DNA from: JBCCCJ01 sp039029315
GTDB taxonomy: Bacteria; Bacteroidota; Bacteroidia; J057
Assembly: GCA_039029315.1 (NCBI GenBank)
Contig: JBCCGK010000078.1
Location: 1 to 57,731, forward strand
Length of the DNA stretch: 57,731 nt
Direction: 5' to 3'
Below are positions 45,215-53,795 of the stretch, piece by piece; position 1 is the stretch's first letter, and every line of letters starts with the position of its first letter. The notes below the pieces were generated by a model. That model was not told the DNA's origin. It saw nothing but the letters and a program-made list of their open reading frames with translations, and did not search any database. The translations under genes were made by a program, and so were the position numbers.

Positions 45215-46366
45215 CTATAGACGACAGGATGTCCAGCTACGTGCTTGATTGCTTTCCATCACACTGTAAATGAATTGAACTCCTTTCGCTCCATCCAAAA
45301 TCGTAGGGAATAGAGGGGTAAAGTCATTTCCTTGTTGATCCTGTTGGGAAAAAATAGCCGCAGCCACTTCTCGATACAAGTTGGCAAAAGCATCATGATA
45401 GCCTTCAGGATGTCCGATGACCAGCCGCATAGACTGCTCTGCTTCCCGGTACAGAAGGCCGTCTTTTCTTCGAGTCATCCTTCTCTCAAAACCGTTCAAT
45501 TGCCGATGAAGAAGTTCATTGGGATGTTCCTGATGCCATTCGAGTCCACCTGTTGAGCCAAAGACCTTGAAGTGGAGTCCATGTTCCGCTCCTGCTGCTG
45601 CATTGGTGATCCACATGGAACCTTTTGCGCCATTTTCCAGGCGTAGGAGGCAATGAAGGGTATCATCGACAGATCTTCCGGGGACATTCGTCCCTAGATC
45701 GGCCATCAATTCCTCCACCTCCAATCCTGTTACATAGCAACCCAAATGGTAGGCATGGGTTGCTATGTCTCCCACGACGAGTGAGGGCCCCCCTTGTTCA
45801 GGCTTTCCACGCCAGCCTGTATCTGCCTCTTCATTCGCCAAATATCCCTGAATGTATTGGAGGTGAATTTGTCTGATCTCACCGATTTCGCCTTGCTGAA
45901 TCATCTGTCGGGCCTGACGGACCATCGGATAGGCGCTATAATTGTAGGTCACACAAAAAACCAAATCCTTTTTTCTGCTTGTTTGAAGGAGTCGGTGGGC
46001 GTGCTCAATGTTATTGCAAAGGGGCTTGTCGCAGATGATGTGGATGCCTGCCTCCAAAGCTGCGAGGGCAATTGGATAATGGGTGTCATTGGGTGTCATG
46101 ATGGCAATCACCTCCATTCCATCTGCTCTTTCTGATTCATCTTTGATCATCTTTTGCCAATCCGAATAGGCTCTTTCTTCCTGTATCCCCAATTCTTTGG
46201 CAAAATCTTTTGATCGGTGTGGAGAAGAGGACAGGACTCCTGCGACCAGTTCATAACAATCGCTCATCCTTGCCGCGATTCTATGAACCGGACCGATGAA
46301 GGACCCTTTGCCCCCACCTACTACCCCAAGTCTCAAAGTCTGTTTGCCATCAATCATAGGTTCCAA
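45215..46366 (-). CDS. Gfo/Idh/MocA-family oxidoreductase
   Basis: 383 residues (ATG at 46366 or three codons later). N-terminal Rossmann fold with the GVVGGGKGSFIGPVH dinucleotide motif, then the ICDKPLCNN motif (Lys of the EKP-type catalytic element) near 115, and a C-terminal alpha/beta substrate domain with GDIATHAYHLGCYV. These NAD(P)-dependent enzymes act on sugars, inositols and amino-sugars. The start overlaps the upstream SDR stop by 17 bp, so the two enzymes form an operon and may act in successive oxidation-reduction steps. Confidence 0.93.
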   Translation of the reverse strand: MEPMIDGKQTLRLGVVGGGKGSFIGPVHRIAARMSDCYELVAGVLSSSPHRSKDFAKELGIQEERAYSDWQKMIKDESERADGMEVIAIMTPNDTHYPIALAALEAGIHIICDKPLCNNIEHAHRLLQTSRKKDLVFCVTYNYSAYPMVRQARQMIQQGEIGEIRQIHLQYIQGYLANEEADTGWRGKPEQGGPSLVVGDIATHAYHLGCYVTGLEVEELMADLGTNVPGRSVDDTLHCLLRLENGAKGSMWITNAAAGAEHGLHFKVFGSTGGLEWHQEHPNELLHRQLNGFERRMTRRKDGLLYREAEQSMRLVIGHPEGYHDAFANLYREVAAAIFSQQDQQGNDFTPLFPTILDGAKGVQFIYSVMESNQARSWTSCRL

Positions 46367-47129
46367 TCACCAATTGATCATAATTCATGACTGCTCCATT
46401 CATGATTCCAGCTTTTTCGCTGAGAAGAAAAGCGACGAGTTCTGCCAGTTCCCAGGGTTTGATGAGTTGACCAAAGGGACGGGTGGCTTCCGCTTTCTCC
46501 AGCCAATCGGGAGAAGGATCGTGAAAGCGTTTCTGGATATCATGTTCGGCAGGGGTGTCCATCCATCCGGGAAGAATGCCATTGCAGCGGATTCGGTGAT
46601 GTTTTTGGGAGTGGGCTACATTTTTGGTGAGGGTAGTCAATGCCCCCTTACTCGTAGAGTAGGCCGTCAGGAATTCCTGGCCGACATGAGCTGAAACAGA
46701 GCCAATGTTCACAATAGAGCCTGCTATCTTGTGTTGTTGCATCCTTTTTACCGCTTCCTGAATGAGAAAAAAAGGAGCACGTACGTTGACATGCATGTGT
46801 TTGTTGAATTCCTCAAGAGGGGTTGCTTCGATGGAACCACGGTCTGTATATGCTGCTGAATTGACCAATCCGTGAATGTGTCCTCCGAAATGCTGATCGA
46901 CAGCCGCAAAGATTTTTTGTGGCGAATCTGCCAGGGCAAGATCTGCTTGTACAAATACGTTTTTGCATCCCATCTCTGTCAGTTCAGCACTTACCCGCTC
47001 CCCACGTTCCGGATTTCTTCCGGTGACAATGATTCCTCCTGCACCTTCAGCTGCGAGTTTTTTTGCTACGGCTTCTCCGAGGCCACTGGTACTTCCTGTA
47101 ACAACGGCAATTTTGTCTTGGTATATCAT
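46350..47129 (-). CDS. Short-chain dehydrogenase/reductase (SDR)
   Basis: 259 residues. Classical SDR: TGSTSGLGEAV cofactor motif at 11-21, a VNSAAY variant of NNAG, Ser in GSVSAHVG, and the catalytic YSTSK at about 168-172. NAD(P)-dependent. First gene of the operon with the Gfo/Idh/MocA enzyme. Sugar or sugar-acid substrate is likely from context. Confidence 0.93.
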   Translation of the reverse strand: MIYQDKIAVVTGSTSGLGEAVAKKLAAEGAGGIIVTGRNPERGERVSAELTEMGCKNVFVQADLALADSPQKIFAAVDQHFGGHIHGLVNSAAYTDRGSIEATPLEEFNKHMHVNVRAPFFLIQEAVKRMQQHKIAGSIVNIGSVSAHVGQEFLTAYSTSKGALTTLTKNVAHSQKHHRIRCNGILPGWMDTPAEHDIQKRFHDPSPDWLEKAEATRPFGQLIKPWELAELVAFLLSEKAGIMNGAVMNYDQLVIGTYD

Positions 47130-47338
47130 GAGTAGTACGGTTTACGGTAGACGGTTTATGGCAAAGGACTGACGGTATTGGGTGCAATTTTTGGATTTTA
47201 TGATTGGAAGTCAATGGACGAAATCAATAATTCCCCAATTTATCTGTGCAAAGCTTGTTTGTAGGGTAATCGATGGTCGATAGTATCTGGTCGATTAGGG
47301 TTTTTTACCCTCTATTCGTTGTATGTCGTCCTCCGTCT

Positions 47339-50300
47339 TTATCGTTTCATATAGGCTTCATCAAAGTTCATCAACGTATTGGCAAGCATCGCCAGGGCAG
47401 CTGTTTGGGTGCGGTCAAGTTCGGGATCGACCGGGGCCTCACCGACCGAAAGCAGATCCTCAGCAGCCTGTGGGTCTTTTTGATAGTTGGACAACGCATT
47501 CTGGTATTGTTTCCTGATCAGATCCATTTCATTGGGATTTGGTTTCCTCCCACATAAAAGCCGAAACGCATACTGGCATTGCTCTTCCAGGGAATCTCCT
47601 CCTTCTTTTTGCATTCTTTCTGCCAATACTCTTGACGCTTCCATAAACTGAGGATCATTGAGCAGAACAAGCGCTTGTTGGGGCGTGTTGGTATTTTCTC
47701 GCTTGGTGGTACAAACCAGGCGATTCGGTGCATCAAAAGCTACCATAGCAGGATGGGGAACCGTCCTTCGAATATAGGTGTACATGCTTCGCCGATACAG
47801 ATCCTCTCCTTTGCTGATCTCATATCTTCCTGATACATAGGCGCCAAAATCCCACAATTTTTCTGGTTGATAGGGTTTTACACTCGGCCCTCCTATTTTA
47901 TTTCTCAGTAGTCCACTTGCAGCAAGGGCATTGTCCCGAATCATTTCTGCCTGCAATCGACGACTGGGACCTCTGGCAAGATAGGTATTGCTGGGATCTA
48001 TTTCCTGATGTGCCAAAGTAGCATTGGATGATTGTCGGTAGGTTGCTGACATCACCATGCTTTTGAGGAGTTCCCTGACATTCCATTGATTGTCCCTGAA
48101 TGTCGTGGCAAGCCAATCCAGCAATTCCGGATGTGTCGGTAAAGCTCCCTGGGTCCCGAAATCGTGCGGAGTGGCCACAATACCAGTACCAAAAACCATT
48201 TGCCAATAGCGGTTGACGGCTACTCTTGCCGTGAGAGGGTTTTGGGCATCCAATAACCATTGAGCCAGACCCAGTCGATTCTTGGGAAACTCATCTGAAT
48301 AGGAGAGAATATTCTCCGGAGTAGAAGCCTGAACCTCATCCAGGGGTTGATTGTATTGTCCGCGATTGAGAATGAAGGTTTTTCGTTTTTCTTCCATATC
48401 CTCCATGACCATAATCTCCTGAATGGTATCAGTAATAGCCAGGCGTTGACCTACCAACTTTCTTATTTCCTGAGTCAACTGTTGAAAAGGACGATGATGG
48501 CGATTCAAGTAATGGCTGAGATAGTCTTGTCGATTCAGACTCACTTCGGCAATTTCCTCCCCTGCTTCAGATTGATAGAGGCCCCATACTTCTACTGGTG
48601 TGAGACTTTTGTGAAAAATGTTGATTTCATCAATCGATCCTTTGAACACGCCATTTTCCCCTCGATGAAACCTGCCGCTCCTGAAGACCATAATAGGTCG
48701 TTCTTTCCATTCTTCTGAAGGGTTCCACTTTCGGACAATGGTTTTGTAGAGCCTATCATAGTCTGTTGTTGAAGGTACCTTTTTGCCATCGATGTATAAG
48801 GCAAGCCCTGCTGCTCTTCCAGATCCATCATAGGTAAAGAGGACATGATGCCATTCATTGGGTTGAATGGATGCTGTGGAGCGGATTTGGACATAATTCT
48901 GAGGACGGATGCTCACCAAATTCACACAAGGATGGTTGCTACTGTCCAGGAACAAATCCCAGCCTCGCCAGGCATTACCCAATTCCCCGGAGGTACCAAG
49001 AATGGTTTGCAACTCTCCACTTTGCTCCGTCTTGACCCATGCGCCAGCTGAATAGGGTTCATTGACTTCAAATGTGCCAATATCCTTGAGAAAAACAACG
49101 TCTAATTCATTGGGAGATCGAAGCGCATGTCCGATTACTCCGTCAACGACTTCAGGGTTTCCGCAAGCCAGCGATCGAGTGGAATGATCCACCTTCTTGT
49201 CAATCGGAAGATTGTTTTGGCTTCTGTGGATCACCCCCTTTTTGACGGTATGAGGGGAAATGGATTCGAAGGCAAAGTGTGCGTCTGCTCTGGGTTTCTT
49301 TCGATTCTGATTGGACAATGACTCCAGGAATACCTGGGAGGCCTCTACCTCCTTTGCTGTTAGGTCTTTCTGCGCCAGGGCCTGATTTATTTTTTTGGTT
49401 AAGACTTCAATGTCTCGTTCAGCTTCCTTCGAAGGTAATAACATAACCGGACCAGAGGCATGTACCGGCCCTTTGCCTTCATCTCCAATACGAAATTCTC
49501 CGACCATCCCTACTTCTTTGAGATTGTTGAAGAAGGCAGCCATTTGATAATATTCCTTCTGCGAAAGAGGGTCAAATTTATGATCATGACAGGTAGCACA
49601 CTCAAGGGTCAGACCCAGGAAGGCTGTCGCTGTGGTATTGGTTCGTTCCTGCACATATTGAAGCCGAAATTCTTCATCGGGGATGCCCCCCTCTGCACTG
49701 GCAGGATGATTCCGATGAAAGGCTGTTGCGAGTTTTTGTTCTCTGCTTGCATCGGGAAGCAAATCGCCTGCAAGTTGCCAGGTAATAAACTGATCATAGG
49801 GAATGTTCTCTCTGAATGCCTGAATGACCCAATCTCTCCAGGGCCAATTGTATCTTTCGGCATCCAGATGCATACCCTGTGTGTCGCCAAAGCGGGCAAC
49901 ATCCAGCCACTCCATGGCCATGCGCTCGGCATGAGTATCGCTGTTCAGCATGCGATCCACCAGGTCTTCATACGCAGTTGGGGAAGAATCTCGAACAAAT
50001 TGGTCGATCTCTTCCAGTGTTGGTGGAAGCCCTGTCAGATCGAAACTCAGCCGACGAATGAGACGCTCTCTATCTGCTTCTGTTGAAGCTTCCAATCCTT
50101 TCTCTTCGAGCTTTGCCAGGACAAACTGGTCTATTGGATTGATGACTCTTCCAGCTACATCGGGAATAGAAGGCCGTTTTGCTGGCTGAAATGCCCAGTG
50201 ATCCTTCCATTCTGCCCCTTGCTCAATCCATCTTGTGATCAAAGCCTTTTCTGTATCAGTCAAGGATAAATTGGATTCAGGAGGCGGCATTAAGTAGTCG

Positions 50301-50608
50301 GGATCATTGGAGGTGATTCTATGCCAGGCTTCACTCTTGCCAAGACTTCCTTTGCTGAAAGCCTTGTTGCCAGATTCCTTCAATCTTTGGAATGCTTCTT
50401 CTTCCAGATCCAGTCGCAAATCTGCTTCCCGGGTGTTGTCATCTGGTCCATGGCACTTATAGCATCGATCGGCCAGAATTGGCCGAATGTGAAAATTGAA
50501 ATCTACCTGATCCGGAAGATGTTGGTAGGCAAGCTCTACCTCCTCCGGTATCGGTGGCTGACAAGCGAGGCATAGAATGAGGAGGAGTATGGATAGAAAA
50601 AATCTCAT
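47339..50608 (-). CDS. DUF1549/DUF1553 planctomycete-type protein with cytochrome c and LamG domains
   Basis: 1089 residues from the ATG at 50608; the frame is open to 50713, but only 50608 gives a lipoprotein signal (ILCLAC, Cys16). Order: PSCyt1 cytochrome c-like domain with CYKCH (about 49-53), DUF1549 (about 150-370), LamG/concanavalin-like insert (about 505-670), DUF1553 (about 780-1050). Such proteins are abundant in Planctomycetes and in marine Bacteroidota, usually next to a DUF1501 gene. Here the DUF1501 gene lies on the same strand but is separated by a dehydrogenase gene. The role in catabolism of sulfated polysaccharides is inferred from genome context in other organisms. Confidence 0.92.
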   Translation of the reverse strand: MRFFLSILLLILCLACQPPIPEEVELAYQHLPDQVDFNFHIRPILADRCYKCHGPDDNTREADLRLDLEEEAFQRLKESGNKAFSKGSLGKSEAWHRITSNDPDYLMPPPESNLSLTDTEKALITRWIEQGAEWKDHWAFQPAKRPSIPDVAGRVINPIDQFVLAKLEEKGLEASTEADRERLIRRLSFDLTGLPPTLEEIDQFVRDSSPTAYEDLVDRMLNSDTHAERMAMEWLDVARFGDTQGMHLDAERYNWPWRDWVIQAFRENIPYDQFITWQLAGDLLPDASREQKLATAFHRNHPASAEGGIPDEEFRLQYVQERTNTTATAFLGLTLECATCHDHKFDPLSQKEYYQMAAFFNNLKEVGMVGEFRIGDEGKGPVHASGPVMLLPSKEAERDIEVLTKKINQALAQKDLTAKEVEASQVFLESLSNQNRKKPRADAHFAFESISPHTVKKGVIHRSQNNLPIDKKVDHSTRSLACGNPEVVDGVIGHALRSPNELDVVFLKDIGTFEVNEPYSAGAWVKTEQSGELQTILGTSGELGNAWRGWDLFLDSSNHPCVNLVSIRPQNYVQIRSTASIQPNEWHHVLFTYDGSGRAAGLALYIDGKKVPSTTDYDRLYKTIVRKWNPSEEWKERPIMVFRSGRFHRGENGVFKGSIDEINIFHKSLTPVEVWGLYQSEAGEEIAEVSLNRQDYLSHYLNRHHRPFQQLTQEIRKLVGQRLAITDTIQEIMVMEDMEEKRKTFILNRGQYNQPLDEVQASTPENILSYSDEFPKNRLGLAQWLLDAQNPLTARVAVNRYWQMVFGTGIVATPHDFGTQGALPTHPELLDWLATTFRDNQWNVRELLKSMVMSATYRQSSNATLAHQEIDPSNTYLARGPSRRLQAEMIRDNALAASGLLRNKIGGPSVKPYQPEKLWDFGAYVSGRYEISKGEDLYRRSMYTYIRRTVPHPAMVAFDAPNRLVCTTKRENTNTPQQALVLLNDPQFMEASRVLAERMQKEGGDSLEEQCQYAFRLLCGRKPNPNEMDLIRKQYQNALSNYQKDPQAAEDLLSVGEAPVDPELDRTQTAALAMLANTLMNFDEAYMKR

Positions 50609-50718
50609 GTCGGAATGATTGAACGAATATGGAATGGGGTGTTCCGAGGAGGGAGATGAACAGGGTGCAGGAATCTCAGCAGTCCCGCTCTTCCCACTCC
50701 ACTCGGAACACATGACAA

Positions 50719-51909
50719 TTATGCAGGCACCAATCCGTGAGGATCGATGACATATTTCTTCGCAGCCCCGCCATCAAAATCCATATAGCCTGCGGGTCCA
50801 TCATCCAGGCTGATTACCTGAACATTGACTGCATCAGATATCTTGATTTTGTCATAGAGAATGGCCATCATCAGATTGCGGTTGTACTTCATGACAGGAC
50901 ATTGCCCAGTCGTAAAGTGATGGGATTTTGCCCAGCCCAACCCAATTCTGATGCTGAGATTTCCGATTTTGGCATTGTCATCCACGCCACCGGGATCACC
51001 TGTTACATACAATCCTGGAATTCCAATACCTCCGCCTGCTCTGGTTACCTCCATGGCAGCATTGAGTACAGTGGCTGGTTGCTCTACACTGTGGCCGTGG
51101 CCATGTCCTCGCGCCTCAAATCCCACACAATCGACTGTACAATCTACTTCTGGAACGCCCACAATTTCGGCTATTTGTTCGCCAAGCGTCGCATCCTTGC
51201 GCAGATCTATGGTTTCACAGCCAAAACTTCTTGCTTGTGCCAATCTTTCAGGAATCATATCTCCAACGATCACCACAGCAGCTCCCAATAGGTGACAAGA
51301 AGCTGCACATGCGAGACCGACTGGCCCTGCGCCAGCAACATAGACTACTGCACCTGGTTTTACGCCTGCCGTGACAGCACCGTGATAGCCGGTTGGCAGA
51401 ATATCTGACAGGAGGGTCAGGTCTCTGATTTTTTCCATAGCTTGTGCAGCATCTGGAAATTTTAGTAGATTAAAATCAGCATAGGGGACCATGACATATT
51501 CTGCCTGACCTCCTATCCATCCACCCATATCCACATAGCCGTAAGCAGCGCCTGGGCGATCTCCATTCACACTCAAACAGATACCAGTTTGTTGTTCTTT
51601 ACAGTTTCGGCATCGACCGCAGGCGATATTGAACGGCACTGATACAATGTCTCCAACTTCCAGGAATTCTACATCCCGTCCTTTTTCCAGAACCTGTCCG
51701 GTGATTTCATGCCCTAAAATCAGCCCCTCCGGTGCCGTGGTTCTGCCTCGAACCATGTGTTGATCGCTCCCACAAATATTGGTAGAGACGATTTTCAGGA
51801 TTACGCCATGATGGCATTTTCGATCTCCCAGGGCTAATTCCGGAAACGCTATGTTTTGCACTTCCACAACGCCGGGTTTGATGTACGCAAGACCTCGGTT
51901 AGTAGCCAT
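50719..51909 (-). CDS. Zinc-dependent alcohol dehydrogenase, glutathione-independent formaldehyde dehydrogenase-like
   Basis: 396 residues from the ATG at 51909; the open frame upstream to 52041 looks non-coding. MDR fold: catalytic zinc Cys in NICGSDQHMVRGRT, GHEITG, structural zinc set CGRCRNCKEQQTGIC, NAD motif VAGAGPVGLACAASC. Length and sequence fit the FdhA subfamily (about 398 residues), which oxidises formaldehyde with NAD without glutathione. It interrupts the usual DUF1553/DUF1501 pair. Confidence 0.9.
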   Translation of the reverse strand: MATNRGLAYIKPGVVEVQNIAFPELALGDRKCHHGVILKIVSTNICGSDQHMVRGRTTAPEGLILGHEITGQVLEKGRDVEFLEVGDIVSVPFNIACGRCRNCKEQQTGICLSVNGDRPGAAYGYVDMGGWIGGQAEYVMVPYADFNLLKFPDAAQAMEKIRDLTLLSDILPTGYHGAVTAGVKPGAVVYVAGAGPVGLACAASCHLLGAAVVIVGDMIPERLAQARSFGCETIDLRKDATLGEQIAEIVGVPEVDCTVDCVGFEARGHGHGHSVEQPATVLNAAMEVTRAGGGIGIPGLYVTGDPGGVDDNAKIGNLSIRIGLGWAKSHHFTTGQCPVMKYNRNLMMAILYDKIKISDAVNVQVISLDDGPAGYMDFDGGAAKKYVIDPHGLVPA

Positions 51910-52254
51910 AGTAATAGAGGGGTTAAAGTGATATAAAACTTGGATTTCAGCTTGGTTCTGGGTCGTTGAATGAAAATCTTTTCTTTTTGTCGTTGTTACA
52001 TGGATAACCTTATGTCGTACAGCACCGCCAAAATTAGCCAAAAACTACTGATCGGATGGTCCGGTGCAATGCCAATCGGATGGTCCGGTGCAATGCCAAA
52101 ATTCTACCCCTAGCCCTCATTTTCTCTTCAGTTTGCCGAATTGTTGGCCCCAATCCGCCTGTGAATGGCATCGCTTATAAATGCGTTGATTCTGGATTTT
52201 CCTGCGCCTCAAGGCATATTGTTTTGCATGAATAAGTTGCCAATGCTATTGCGA
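51910..52254. other. 345-bp intergenic region with 24-bp repeats
   Basis: Contains the second locus of the 24-bp repeat family (52051-52099) and its conserved right flank (52136-52160). No gene seen. Confidence 0.5.
52051..52160. repeat. 24-bp repeat family, second locus
   Basis: ggtccggtgcaatgccaatc + ggat at 52058-52081 and a partial copy from 52082, preceded by atcggat. About 36 bp later, gccgaattgttggccccaat + ccgcc (from 52135) corresponds to the right flank of the 38331-38444 array. The same family with fewer internal copies and an insertion of unrelated sequence. Confidence 0.8.
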
Positions 52255-53709
52255 TCAACTCAAGATCCCCTTCACGACTGTTCCGTGCACGTCGGTGAGT
52301 CTATATCTCCGCCCTTGGAATTTGTAGGTGAATCGTTCGTGATCGATTCCTAACAGGTGCATCATGCTTGCCTGAAAATCATGAATATGTACAGGGTCCT
52401 TGACGATATTGTAACTGAAATCATCAGTCTCGCCATAAGTCAGACCTTGTTTGACTCCGGCACCAGCCATCCAGATGCTATAGCACTTGGAGTGATGGTC
52501 TCTCCCGTAATTGGTTTTACTCAAGGCTCCCTGGGAATAATTTGTCCTGCCAAATTCCCCTCCCCAGATCACCAATGTATCCTCTAGCATGCCTCTTTGC
52601 TTCAAATCAATGATCAGTGCTGCTGACGCCTGATCTGTTTCCTTGGCTTTGCGTTTGATATTCACCGGTAAATCATCGTGGTGATCCCAACCCCTGTGAT
52701 ACAGTTGAATGAATTTTACTCCTCTTTCTGCCAACCGTCTGGCCAGTAGACAATTTGCTGCATAAGTGCCTGGAGTTCTGGAATCTTCTCCATATAATTC
52801 ATAGATATGATCGGGCTCCCCAGAAATATCTGTTACTTCCGGAACCGAGGTCTGCATGCGGAAGGCCATTTCATATTGAGCAATTCTGGCTTCAATCTCA
52901 GGGTCCTGGAAGCTCTCGAATTGAAGCTCCTGCATCTGCTTGAGTAGATCCAGTTGAGATTTGCGATCCGCATGCTTCACCCCAGGAGGATTGCTAAGGT
53001 AGAGTACCGGATCTTTGCCCGCCCGAAATTGAATCCCTTGATGCTGTGATGGCAAAAATCCATTGCCCCACAGTCGTGAATACAAGGGTTGTCCGCCTTT
53101 ATCCTTGGTGATAAGTACAATGAAAGCAGGAAGATTTTCATTATCACTGCCAAGGCCATAGTTGATCCAGGAGCCAATGGCTGGACGACCTGGAAATTGG
53201 GAGCCAGTCTGGATAAAGGTTACGGCCGGATCATGATTGATGGCATCGGTATGCATAGATCGGATGACCGTAATTTCATCAGCAATTTTGGATTGATAAG
53301 GAAACAGCTCACTCATCCAGATTCCTGACTGCCCATATTGTCGGAAGTTGAATTGAGATCCGGCAAGTGGAAAAGACGTTTGGCCAGCGGTCATGCCAGT
53401 GAGTCTTTGTCCTTTGCGAACGGATTCAGGCAGCTCCTCTCCATTCATCTTTCTTAACAAGGGTTTGGGATCGAAGAGATCAATTTGTGAGGGTGCTCCG
53501 CTTTGCAAGAGATAGATAACTCGCTTGGCTTTGGGGGCAAAATGAGGCAATGAAGGAAGACCACCATTCCCGGATGGAAAAACGGTGTTGCCCAGCATCT
53601 GAGAAGGACCCAGGAGGGAAGCCAATCCCATGGCTCCTAGACCAAGGGCTGATTTGTGTAGAAAGTCTCTTCTACTTCGTAAAGGCAGGTATTTGTTGCA
53701 GTCAGCCAT
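52255..53709 (-). CDS. DUF1501 family protein, Tat-exported
   Basis: 484 residues from the ATG at 53709 (in-frame upstream codons to 53847 lack a signal). Twin-arginine signal SRRDFLHKSALGLGAMG. DUF1501 domain with LLQSGAPSQIDLFDPKP near 60, GRPAIGSWINYGLGS, and QLYHRGWDHHDDLP; a WGGEFGRTNYSQG stretch near the end resembles the sulfatase/phosphatase superfamily core. Usually encoded with DUF1549/DUF1553 proteins. Here a formaldehyde dehydrogenase-like gene lies between them. Confidence 0.93.
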   Translation of the reverse strand: MADCNKYLPLRSRRDFLHKSALGLGAMGLASLLGPSQMLGNTVFPSGNGGLPSLPHFAPKAKRVIYLLQSGAPSQIDLFDPKPLLRKMNGEELPESVRKGQRLTGMTAGQTSFPLAGSQFNFRQYGQSGIWMSELFPYQSKIADEITVIRSMHTDAINHDPAVTFIQTGSQFPGRPAIGSWINYGLGSDNENLPAFIVLITKDKGGQPLYSRLWGNGFLPSQHQGIQFRAGKDPVLYLSNPPGVKHADRKSQLDLLKQMQELQFESFQDPEIEARIAQYEMAFRMQTSVPEVTDISGEPDHIYELYGEDSRTPGTYAANCLLARRLAERGVKFIQLYHRGWDHHDDLPVNIKRKAKETDQASAALIIDLKQRGMLEDTLVIWGGEFGRTNYSQGALSKTNYGRDHHSKCYSIWMAGAGVKQGLTYGETDDFSYNIVKDPVHIHDFQASMMHLLGIDHERFTYKFQGRRYRLTDVHGTVVKGILS

Positions 53710-53795
53710 AGCCGTGGAATAGAGATTGAATTTCGTAAATTCTGTTGATCGATTGTATGAAAAACAGGTCAGGAGTGGTAGAAAAATCAGCCTGC

